The notes under the pieces: generated by a model
Databases searched by the model: none
What the model saw: the letters and a program-made list of their open reading frames with translations, nothing else
What the model was told of the DNA's origin: nothing
Part shown: positions 11,590-22,000 of the stretch, piece by piece
Layout: each line of letters opens with the position of its first letter
Numbering within the stretch: position 1 is the first letter of the stretch
Program-made: the position numbers and the translations under genes
DNA from: Euonymus europaeus
Taxonomy: Eukaryota; Streptophyta; Magnoliopsida; Celastrales; Celastraceae
DNA length: 64,000 bases
NCBI GenBank assembly: GCA_963580455.1
Contig: OY756965.1
Coordinates: 3,918,501 to 3,982,500 of the forward strand
Direction: 5' to 3'

Positions 11590-11900
11590 TGATAAGAACA
11601 CAGCAGGCTAGCAAAAGGTCTGATGATATATTATTACACTAGAAGAAGCCCAGATCATAACCAGAAGATTGTCAAACAACAGCTAGCAGTTCGAGGAGCT
11701 AGAACACCTCCAGAATCCAAGTACAACCTAAAAACATGAATAATCCATTACCCCAACCCCCCGCACTACAAAAGCAAAAGACAACACAACATCACAAAAA
11801 TATTAGTAAACAACTCCCATCCAATAACTAGTCTCCAGCTGTCCTTTGTTGACTTGTATTGACTTTCTTCCTTTGGTACCACTTAGAAATGGGTCTAACA
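11590..11900 (-). repeat. 5' LTR of the gypsy element
   Basis: Starts TGTTAGACCC on the element strand and ends TTCTTATCA. Only 14 bases separate its end from the probable Gag start codon at 11575, an unusually short leader. Confidence 0.95.
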
Positions 11901-12408
11901 TCAAGATGTCTGTATAAATGACAATATCCTTCAGATCTAGAATTCTCATCACTATGCATCAAGCATAATGATGATCACTGCCTCTCAAGTGCTTATAATC
12001 AAATCTGCATCAAGTATATTTTTGGTTTCTTTCTTTTTTTCTTTTCCTTTTTCTCATCAAAGTTATATTTAGACTGATTGATCTCCCATTTTGTTTCGGC
12101 CGTAGAAACTTGAAAGAAAATTGTCTTAAAAACATGTTTTTGATTGGTGCAATTGGATTCTTTTACATAAACTAATATTAAAACAAACTGGAGCTGAAAC
12201 GATAATGCCATAAAAGGCAACATCTTTCTCAAGAAATCCAGCATAGAGAGTCCAATAAAATTTATGCCATTTATTGTACGGATAATGCCACCACAACCAA
12301 CAGTCAAATTTGTAGAACAAAGAAAATGCTTATAGAGATCAAATACAAACTTCCTAAACAGCAGACAAGCAAGTCTAAAGCATAGATTTGTCCCAATGAG
12401 TTGGTAAC

Positions 12409-15400
12409 CTATGCAGCTGCAGTGATACATTCTATTGCCTGTTTGCATATGCCAGTCATTGTTTCTTCTGGTCCATATACCTATGAGAGAAACGAGAGCA
12501 AAACCGAATTTCAGTATAAACTTTTGGCATAACAGAAAAGTATTAGAGATGGCAAAACATTTTGCAAGCAAGGTTTTACAAGTCATGTTCTAGAGGCAAT
12601 TCAGTACAATGAAGCACTACAATTTGAATATCCATTAAATAAAATAAAAAACACTACAATTTGAAGGTTGTTAAGTACCTCGATTGGGATGCCAATTTCA
12701 TCCCCGAGTGCTCGCATCTTTGCAAGGCCCTTTTGGTAGTTAGGCCCTCCTCTCCTCACATATATGCTCATCCTTGCTGCTTTGAGCTTTGATTCCTGAG
12801 ATATTGACTTCCACATTAGTTATTACAGTTGATAGTATGAAGACGTTGAAAATAAGAAAAGTCCAGATATTAAGTTCACCTTCTCTTTTAAAGCACGAAT
12901 TATGCCATTGAATGTAGCAGCAACATCAGTGAAGTTAGCAATCCCGCCTCCAATTACAAGGGCTCTCTTACGGCCATCAGGATCAGAAGTTGCACACTGT
13001 AGAAAAACAAAATATATAATTTTTACCCCCACGAGAAATATTGAAATAATATCGAAGGGTGCATAATTGAGAAGCTGAAAAATAAGGTCCCGAGTACCGA
13101 CACATGTTCAGTTTAGCACGCTCAGGTTCCACAAGAATTTTTTTTAAGAAAGAGATTAAGTAGTTGATCACTATTGTAGTATTGTATACTAGTTAATACC
13201 TCTGTTTAAAAATAAAAATAAAAACTGCAGAGAATTAAAAGAAAGAATTCTTACATCAATTACAACTCGGGCATACTGCAATACCTCCTCTTCATTGGGT
13301 GCTCCACTATATTCGGCATAGTTGCCGAGCTCAGAAGCATAACCAAGATCTCCAACCTGTTTCATATGGTAAGCCAGTGATAATAAGCACTTGAGAGGCA
13401 GTCAATGAGAAAGGAGGAATAAAGAAGTTACACAGTTTACAAAGGAAAGGAAACTCTAATTACAAAGGAAAGCCTACCGTATCTGCATAGATGACACTTG
13501 CACCTCCTCCAGCAACCATAGTCCAAATCCTTCCCTTTGGGTTTAGCACTGTGAATTTCAAAGAAGCACTTGTCTGCAAGCAATGAATATTAAAAAATTA
13601 TAAGCAAAAGAAGAAAAACTTCAAAAATTGCTCATAGATGAAGATAGCAGAAAAGCCCTTTGCTTTTTTCAGTTTCCAAGGACGGGGATGTAAAATTAAT
13701 GTGGCTAGTGAGTAGCAACTAAAGGCATAAACAGAAAAGGGATGACATGAAAGAAAGCGTCTGAAAATGACAAAGATAAACTTCAACCAACGCTCATTTA
13801 AAGAATATGTGAAAACTGAAACATGTTATCACTTAATCATTTGCAATTGTACTACCAACAAAGGCAAAGCTAGCTTTAAGCATAAGATATATTTCTAGGA
13901 AGAGATGAGGTATTAAAGATGGTTTAAGAAATACCAAAGAAAAAAGGTTCTCATAGTAGAGAGGAAAGCCATCGCCCCCTCTTGAAGTTTTCCAAATGAC
14001 TGCCAATGTTAAAAGGGGGGAAACTACTTGTTAAGGTCTAAGATTCAAATGATTAATGCATACCTTTTCATCTAGCCCATGGATGAAGCTTTCGGAAGGG
14101 CTCATAACTCTTCCAAATGGCATTGGGAATTCAATGCTGCCCCACCTGAAAAGTACAAAGTTGCATAAATCATAAATGGTATGCCATGCATGAAGTACAT
14201 TGAATGAGTCATTTCTTAATAGAATAGGACGAATAATAGTCATAATCGCTCAAGGAAATGAAATGTACTTCTTGAAGTTCTTGAAAGCAGCAGTGTCATC
14301 CAGCTCCCCTCTCATATCAAGAGGATAAGGCTTTCCATCAACCAAAGTGAAAGGATTCATCTCAAGGAAAGTGAAGTCAATGTCTGGAAAGCAAAAGCTA
14401 AAAGTTAATGAAAAATTCTGTCATTTGTAAAATAAAAACACTGCCCAATGTATCACTCCCAGAACTACAATACAATATTTGTTTGGGTGAAGCTCACTAA
14501 CATACCTTGAAACAGAGCAAAAACCACTTTGATGAACTCCTCAATTACTCCTTTGATCTGGAATGATGGAAAAACTTTGTTTAAATCAGTTAAGCTTAAA
14601 ACAAATCACTACAGATAAAAAAAAATCATTACAAGACACAAGTGGTACCTCTAAGGGAAGGGTTGCGACAAGGGGAGCAATTACTCCTGGTGTTAGTGAC
14701 ACCCCTGTTGGGACAAATATAGTTTTCACCTGAACAAAAAAAAAATATATTCTACATAAATACCATTTCAGTGGGGAAAGAATGGAGTAACAAAATTTTA
14801 CCGTGACAAAGAACACCATAATGACTAATCACAAAATTGCATCGGAGTACCTTATCCCAGTTCTCCTCAATTTCAATTCCTCCACACTCTGAAAAGCTGA
14901 TGCTGCACCCAAGTCGATCTGAGACGATGTTGAGATAGAACTCTTCATTATGTGGGATGAAGGGTTCAACAATGAAAGTCGTTATAGGTCCTTTGCATCC
15001 ACCCATCTCCACCTGTAAACCAAGAGGTGTAAATACATGCTACAACTCAAATTGTTTTCATGGCAGCGCTAATGAGTGAGTAATCAAACAAGAGTGAATA
15101 CCTCTTTGCCAAGGCGCTCTTGCACAAAAGTAGCAACTTGGGCCATATCCAAATTTAAGGCCACCAGACCGCTCTTCCCACGCTTTCCAAACAACATGTC
15201 AGGCTTCACCACAAGTTTCCCACTAGAAAGCCAGGGTTCTTTCTCTGCTAGCTCGTTGAAGTTCGTTGATTCCGTAACCTAAGGCATGAGGACGTTAGAA
15301 ATTGAAACTCAACAAATCCCATAATGAGTTTACTGAAAAAGAAAAATCCAATAATGACACCACTGAATTGATATTTGATATGACAGATCAATAGAACAAA

Positions 15401-15917
15401 TTGAGCATTTTGTGATAAAGAACTAGGATCCTGATACCAAATTTAATATTCTTATGTATGTAGCAATATCATAAAGACGCCTTTAGAAAGACTCTCTACT
15501 TTCGGCTAACAGCTCCATACTTCACAGAAAATCTTCACAAACAACTACTAAATCGTTTATCAAGTTAACCATTGGTTGGTTATTAGAGGAATCAAAACCC
15601 ATGACACCCAGGTCCCAAGACCCAAATAGATCCACAGCGAACTTCAAATTGCCGTTAATAACAAAAAAGATGCCGGTTCAAAATAGAAACTCTCAAAAGC
15701 ACAGTGTTAACTCCAGCTATAAACATTTGAACGCATAAAAAAACATTACTTTAATTAATACAAATCAAATCAATTACAAAGTCGAATCGATTAAGCTACT
15801 GTGAGGAATTGCAATCACCTGTGCAGATTTGATAGGCAATTCGTAGCCAGCGAGCCTCTTGAAATGCTCCTTCAACAATCTCTTGGAATCGTACTCTCTG
15901 ATCTTCTTGCGTGCCAT
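12409..15917 (-). CDS. ACLA: ATP-citrate synthase subunit A, copy A
   Basis: Twelve exons: 15917-15819, 15278-15102, 15012-14851, 14729-14649, 14557-14506, 14383-14269, 14145-14064, 13573-13478, 13356-13255, 12996-12880, 12795-12679 and 12480-12409. They sum to 1,272 nt and 423 aa, the same length as Arabidopsis ACLA-1. It begins [12 protein letters not shown] and carries [10 protein letters not shown] (ATP-grasp), [32 protein letters not shown] and the CoA-ligase-like [10 protein letters not shown]. With subunit B it forms the cytosolic heteromeric enzyme that splits citrate to acetyl-CoA and oxaloacetate for waxes, sterols and flavonoids. It has four amino-acid differences from copy B by my reading, at G/E and A/T in exon 4, D/E in exon 6 and S/T in exon 7. 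No damage is seen. A leader intron lies between about 16180 and 15930. Confidence 0.97.
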
Positions 15918-16204
15918 TCCGTTAATCACCTGGTCTTCCCCAAAAGAAAACAAAAACCTTCAATTTAGATCCACATAAAGAGATCAGAATCATCCGTAAC
16001 AGCTAAAAAAACCCAAAACTAGGTGCAAATAAATTATCAACTCTCCATTAAAGATCTGCAGATCTTTATCGAAATGGAAAAGAAGGAGACGTGGAAATTA
16101 CCGTTCAAAGAGATGGGAAGGCAGGTGGGTGGGTGCTTGTTAAGACGACAACAACTAACAAACAACAACGAACCTGAAATGAATCCTCCTTCGCCTTCTG
16201 GTGC

Positions 16205-16218
16205 TGCGATTTTATAGT
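16205..16218 (-). promoter_or_regulatory. TATA box of ACLA copy A
   Basis: Read on the minus strand, CTATAAAATC lies about 290 bp upstream of the ATG and just before a leader that contains an intron. The same box is present in copy B near 23653-23660. In copy A a 1.9-kb transposon begins about 135 bp upstream of it. Confidence 0.6.
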
Positions 16219-16354
16219 CGCAGCAACTCTTCGTAAGTCGGATTTTTATTATTAATTTTTAAAAAAAGAAATTGAAACTGGAAAAAGTGAAAATTTAATT
16301 TTGGGAAAGAAAACGAATTAATGCACCATTTAATCCCAAGAAAGATTTTTTATA

Positions 16355-18233
16355 GGATTATTTGGTGATAAATCATTTATATGAATTTTATATTTCATTT
16401 AGTATTTTTGAAAAGTTTGTAATCCAATACATCCCCAATTATTTGAAACTTAGCTCAATAAGGATAATTTTAAATTTTAACCTCAATTAATTATAATTTT
16501 GCCATCCCCTCATTTAAACCTATCCTTATTTTTATTAGTACATGATTGCTCCTTATTTAGGAAATAATTATTATAATAACTTAAATATAAATACAATCTC
16601 AGAAAGTTGGATGAAAATCATGTATTATATCTATATGTTTTTAAAGATAAATTATTATTTTCACTTTTGATGAATCAAAGTGAAGAGTCGATCAACCAAA
16701 ATTTTTTTTCTTTCATGAAAATTAAGCGCATGCACTCACATGCTCAAAGATTAGTTGACTCAGTAACCTATGAATATACATTAAAATCTATGAATCATTA
16801 TATTATCAAAATCAACAATGAAACACTTATCCATCAACAAAAAGTTATCAAATACAAATGTCAATATTTTTATTACATTCTTCACTAACAACCAAAGCTA
16901 ATAACTTATGAGAATAATATCATAATAAAACTCAATTCATATTTTAAACAAAACCAAATACCATAACAATTTTTAACCGTTTTGGTGACTTTTGCGAAAA
17001 TCCTCTGAATTCTGGATAAGAAATCCTCTGATTTTTTTTTGCATAATTTCAAAAACTCTTCTGAATTGTGTTGGTGAGTTTTGTAAAATTATCTGAATTC
17101 TTGATAAGTTTGAGAAATCCACTAATCATCTAAATTTTTAGTTGTTTTTTTGTTTCATTATGATAAAATTTAGGGTTTTGAAGTTTAAGATATTAGAGTT
17201 TAGAGTTTATGGTATAAGGTTTTAGGGTTTTGGAGAACATAATTCATTATTTAGGATTTTGGGGTTTATGACTTAAGGTTTAAGGTTTATGAATATATGT
17301 TAGTAGAATTTTAAGATTTTCTTCTTATTTTTGTAAATTCTTCTTAATTATTTATAAGATTTTTTTGTTCAAAATTAAAACTAGAATTGTTTACATTCAG
17401 AGGATTTATGGAAAATTCAGAGAATTTCTGAAAAATTCAGAGGATTTCTAAAAAATTCAGAGGATTTCTGGTTATAAGCTGTAAAGTTTAAGAGTCTGTG
17501 TTTAAAATATTAGAGTTTAGTGTTTATACTTTATGATTTTGAGATTTAAGATATTAGGATTTAGTATTTAGGATTTAGAGTTTCAGGTTATTTTTTGTTT
17601 GATTTTCAAAAATTCTTATAATTTTTATTATATATTTTATGCAAACCTCTATTTTTTTTTTCTTAATTTCAAAATTTTTTTTGATTTATTTTGGTAAATT
17701 TTGTGAAATCCTCTAAATTTATGACAAGTTTGTGAAATCCTCTGAAATTTTTTGTTGTTTTTTGTTTGATTTTCAAAAAATCTATATTTTTTGTTATATT
17801 TTTATGAAATCATCTAAATTTATTTGTTTAATTTTGAAAACTCTTTTGATTGGTTTTAATGAGTTTTGAGAAATCCTCTGAATTCTGGATAAGTTTGAGA
17901 AATCCTTTGAGTTCATTCAGAGGATTTGACAAATGAACATTTAAACATATCGATGATGGATCTCATTGGAAAGAGTTTTTCGTGTTGATTATGAATATAT
18001 ATATTTTTTAAAAATCCGACTTGTATTTTGAGAGATACAACTGTTTTAAAGTTTTTAAAAGAAAAAAAATAAAAAGAATCTGGTGATGTCAGCATATGTC
18101 ATACACAAAAGGATTTATTGGAATAAGGGTAGTTTTGTCCATAATTATTTAAAAGATGTTTTGGAATATTAAAAAATTGAAAGGAGTGAATGGAATATAT
18201 ATTTCTATTAAAGGATTTATTGGTGAATCCCCC
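16355..18233. mobile_element. Non-autonomous MULE-like insertion in the ACLA copy A promoter
   Basis: 1,879 bp flanked by the 9-bp duplication TTTTTTATA (16346-16354 and 18234-18242). Copy B has this site once, uninterrupted, near 23791-23799. The ends show degenerate inverted similarity: GGATTATTTGGTGATAAATC inward from the left, and GGGGGATTCACCAATAAATC inward from the right on the other strand. The interior is very AT-rich and contains the phrase TTCAGAGGATTT many times (17396-17475, 17915-17930) and its reverse complement (AAATCCTCTGAA) at 16995-17110 and 17700-17900. No coding capacity is seen. Confidence 0.8.
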
Positions 18234-18270
18234 TTTTTTATATTTCAATTCGAATATCATAATTTTAAAA

Positions 18271-18968
18271 GGTGACACCTCAGTTCTTTCTAGTGTCACT
18301 CTATTTCTACAAAAATTTCAGTAAAAATAACAAAAAAATTTGTAACACCCTATTTTTTTATATTTCAAAAAATATCTTGTTACACCCCAAATATGTAAAA
18401 AACCGAAACTTCCGATGAAGATTCCGGCTGATCCGTCCATTTTCGGAGGTCGTGGTTGCCTGGGCTTTGTTGGCATCGTCGAGAGCTTCAATTTCGTAGG
18501 TGGCTCGCCTCAACCGGAGGCCTGAGTTGGCCAGATCGGAGCTCCAAATATGCGAAAAATCAAAATTTTCGATGAAGATTCCGGCCGATCCATCCACCGT
18601 TGGAGGTTGTGGTTGCCTGGGCTTTGTCGGCATCGTCGAGGCCTTCGTTTTAGTAGGTGGCTCGCCTCAAACGGAGGCTGGAGTTGGCCGGATCAAAACT
18701 TCAAATATGCGAAAATCGAAACTTCCGGTAAAACCGCGACCATTCGTCCACCGTCGAAGGTCGTGGTTGCCTGGGCTTTGCCGGTATCATCAAGGGCTTC
18801 GATTTGGTAAGTGGCTGGCTTCAAACGGAGGTCGGACGACAAAGATCCGATAGCAGCAGCTGGTAGTGCAGCTCGCAAGAGAGAGAATGAGAGGTGAAAC
18901 AAGACAATGTATTTTTTGTCACGAGAGGGGTGTCACTGGATAAAGGTTGGGTGCCAATAGCACTCACC
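18271..18968. mobile_element. Small insertion with 8-bp target duplication and three internal repeats
   Basis: 698 bp starting GGTGACACC and ending CACTCACC, flanked by TTTTAAAA at 18263-18270 and 18969-18976. The right duplicate has the single empty site near 23817-23824. Inside are three units of about 157 bp, starting near 18390, 18546 and 18703, each containing GTGGTTGCCTGGGCTTTG. The interior is much richer in GC than its surroundings. The 8-bp duplication would fit hAT; the ends are not clear enough to decide. The open frames through the repeats look like chance. Confidence 0.75.
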
Positions 18969-19081
18969 TTTTAAAATTATGTTAATTTAAACACTAGGGC
19001 ATATATTGATATGGTCCAAGTTTTTAATATCCTTTACTCAAAAACTGTTCGAATATTTGAATTGACACAGTTTTAAAATTA

Positions 19082-22000
19082 TTAAATTGGTGTGATTTTT
19101 CTTTTAAAAGTAAAAAAGGGATAATAGACCCGGATGCATTCATTAAAAAAAATATAACATACAATCACTGTAGTGATAGATTTCCCTACTCGAACGCACA
19201 TAAAAACAAGGACAACACAACACAAGAGTACATAATACTCGCATTAAACAAAAATAAAATATAATACCATAGTAGGCAATCTCCAAACCAAAACTATATC
19301 ACTGTAGTGATAGATTTCTCCTTCATCAAGATGTCTGTATAAATGACAATATCCTTCAGATCTAGAATTCTCATCACTATGCATCAAGCATAATGATGAT
19401 CACTGCCTCTCAAGTGCTTATAATCAAATCTGCATCAAGTATATTTTTGGTTTCTTTCTTTTTTTCTTTTCCTTTTTCTCATCAAAGTTATATTTAGACT
19501 GATTGATCTCCCATTTTGTTTCGGCCGTAGAAACTTGAAAGAAAATTGTCTTAAAAACATGTTTTTGATTGGTGCAATTGGATTCTTTTACATAAACTAA
19601 TATTAAAACAAACTGGAGCTGAAACGATAATGCCATAAAAGGCAACATCTTTCTCAAGAAATCCAGCATAGGGAGTTCAATAAAATTTATGCCATTTATT
19701 GTACGGATAATGCCACCACAACCAACAGTCAAATTTGTAGAACTACGATGATTCCTCAGTTTCCATTACAAAGAAAATGCTTATAAAGATCAAATACAAA
19801 CTTCCTAAATAGCAGACAAGCAAGTCTAAAGCATAGATTTGTCTCAATGAGTTGGTAACCTATGCAGCTGCAGTGATACATTCTATTGCCTGTTTGCATA
19901 TGCCAGTCATTGTTTCTTCTGGTCCATATACCTATGAGAGAAACGAGAGCAAAAGCGAATTTCAGTATAAACTTTTGGCATAACAGAAAAGTATTAGAAA
20001 TGGCAAAACATTTTGCAAGCAAGGTTTTACAAGTCATGTTCTAGAGGCAATTCAGTACAATGAAGCACTACAATTTGAATATCCATTAAATAAAATAAAA
20101 AACACTACAATTTGAAGGGTGTTAAGTACCTCGATTGGGATGCCAATTTCATCCCCGAGTGCTCGCATCTTTGCAAGGCCCTTTTGGTAGTTAGGCCCTC
20201 CTCTCCTCACATATATGCTCATCCTTGCTGCTTTGAGCTTTGATTCCTGAGATATTGACTTCCACATTAGTTATTACCGTTGATAGTATGAAGACGTTGA
20301 AAATAAGAAAAGTCCAGATATTAAGTTCACCTTCTCTTTTAAAGCACGAATTATGCCATTGAATGTAGCAGCAACATCAGTGAAGTTAGCAATCCCGCCT
20401 CCAATTACAAGGGCTCTCTTACGGCCATCAGGATCAGAAGTTGCACACTGTAGAAAAACAAAATATATAATTTTTACCGCCACGAGAAATATTGAAATAA
20501 TATCGAAGGGTGCATAATTGAGAAGCTGAAAAATAAGGTCCCGAGTACCGACACATGTTCAGTTTAGCACGCTCAGGTTCCACAAGAATTTTTTTTAAGA
20601 AAGAGATTAAGTAGTTCATCACTATTGTAGTATTGTATACTAGTTAATACCTCTGTTTAAAAATAAAAATAAAAACTGCAGAGAATTAAAAGAAAGAATT
20701 CTTACATCAATTACAACTCGGGCATACTGCAATACCTCCTCTTCATTGGGTGCTCCACTATATTCGGCATAGTTGCCGAGCTCAGAAGCATAACCAAGAT
20801 CTCCAACCTGTTTCATATGGTAAGCCAGTGATAATAAGCACTTGAGAGGCAGTCAATGAGAAAGGAGGAATAAAGAAGTTACACAGTTTACAAAGGAAAG
20901 GAAACTCTAATTACAAAGGAAAGCCTACCGTATCTGCATAGATGACACTTGCACCTCCTCCAGCAACCATAGTCCAAATCCTTCCCTTTGGGTTTAGCAC
21001 TGTGAATTTCAAAGAAGCACTTGTCTGCAAGCAATGAATATTAAAAAATTATAAGCAAAAGAAGAAAAACTTCAAAAATTGCTCATAGATGAAGATAGCA
21101 GAAAAGCCCTTTGCTTTTTTCAGTTTCCAAGGACGGGGATGTAAAATTAATGTGGCTAGTGAGTAGCAACTAAAGGCATAAACAGAAAAGGGATGATATG
21201 AAAGAAAGCGTCTGAAAATGACAAAGATAAACTTCAACCAACGCTCATTTAAAGAATATGTGAAAACTGAAACATGTTATCACTTAATCATTTGCAATTG
21301 TACTACCAACAAAGGCAAAGCTAGCTTTAAGCATAAGATACATTTCTAGGAAGAGATGAGGTATTAAAGATGGTTTAAGAAATACCAAAGAAAAAAGTTT
21401 CTCATATTAGAGAGAAAAGCCATCGCCCCCTCTTGAAGTTTTCCAAATGACTGCCATGTTAAAAGGGGGGAAAACTACTTGTTAAGGTCTAAGATTCAAA
21501 TGATTAATGCCTACCTTTTCATCTAGCCCATGGATAAAGCTTTCAGTAGGGCTCATAACTCTTCCAAATGGCATTGGGAATTCAATGCTGCCCCACCTGA
21601 AAAGTACAGAATTGCATAAATGGTATGCCATGCATGAAGTACATTGAATGAGTCATTTCATAACAGAATAGGAGGAATAATAGTCATAATCGCTCAAGGA
21701 AATGAAATGTACTTCTTGAAGTTCTTGAAAGCAGCAGTGTCATCCAGCTCGCCTCTCATATCAAGAGGATAAGGCTTTCCATCAACCAAAGTGAAAGGAT
21801 TCATCTCAAGGAAAGTGAAGTCAATCTCTGGCAAGCAAAAGCTAAAAGTTGATGAAAAATTCTGTCTTTTGTAAAATAAAAACACTGCCCAATGTATCAC
21901 TCCCAGAACTACAATACAATATTTGTTTGGGTGAAGCTCACTAACATACCTTGAAACAGAGCAAAAACCACTTTGATGAACTCCTCAATTACTCCTTTGA

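Larger units (their letters stand above)
6644..11900 (-). mobile_element. Ty3/gypsy LTR retrotransposon (chromovirus), nearly intact
   Basis: The element is 5,257 bp, minus orientation, bounded by two LTRs of 310 bp (6644-6953) and 311 bp (11590-11900). The LTRs differ by two substitutions and one base in a C-run. The ends are TG...CA in both orientations. The target duplication is TCAAG at 11901-11905 and TCAAC at 6639-6643 (one mismatch). The uninterrupted target survives in the duplicated copy near 19326-19333 (TTCATCAAG). On the element strand a tRNA-Met-like primer site (about 11578-11589) follows the 5' LTR directly, and a purine tract (about 6954-6964) precedes the 3' LTR. The gag-pol frame is uninterrupted, so the element could be autonomous. 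Confidence 0.95.
6396..19081. repeat. Tandem duplication, left copy (ACLA copy A), split by three insertions
   Basis: The segment starting TTAAATTGGGGTGG at 6396 is repeated from 19082 (TTAAATTGGTGTGA), and the two run in parallel through the whole ACLA gene and its promoter. The copy ends at 19081 with ...TTTTAAAATTA, matching 23929 at the end of the right copy. Removing the three private insertions with one target duplication each leaves 4,830 bp, against 4,848 bp in the right copy. By eye the copies differ at roughly 1-3 % of sites. One larger difference is a 26-bp block near 19745-19770 in the right copy that is absent near 12313 here. Confidence 0.95.

Noticed and set aside
11999..12586. 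195-codon minus-strand open frame at the end of ACLA copy A, and its counterparts near 19424-20037
   Set aside because: It spans the last ACLA exon and 3' flank in the wrong phase; the true last exon reads [10 protein letters not shown] and stops at 12409.
18500..18853. Plus-strand open frames of 117 and 86 codons, GC-rich
   Set aside because: They follow the 157-bp repeats of the 698-bp insertion, occur in overlapping frames and show no domain.
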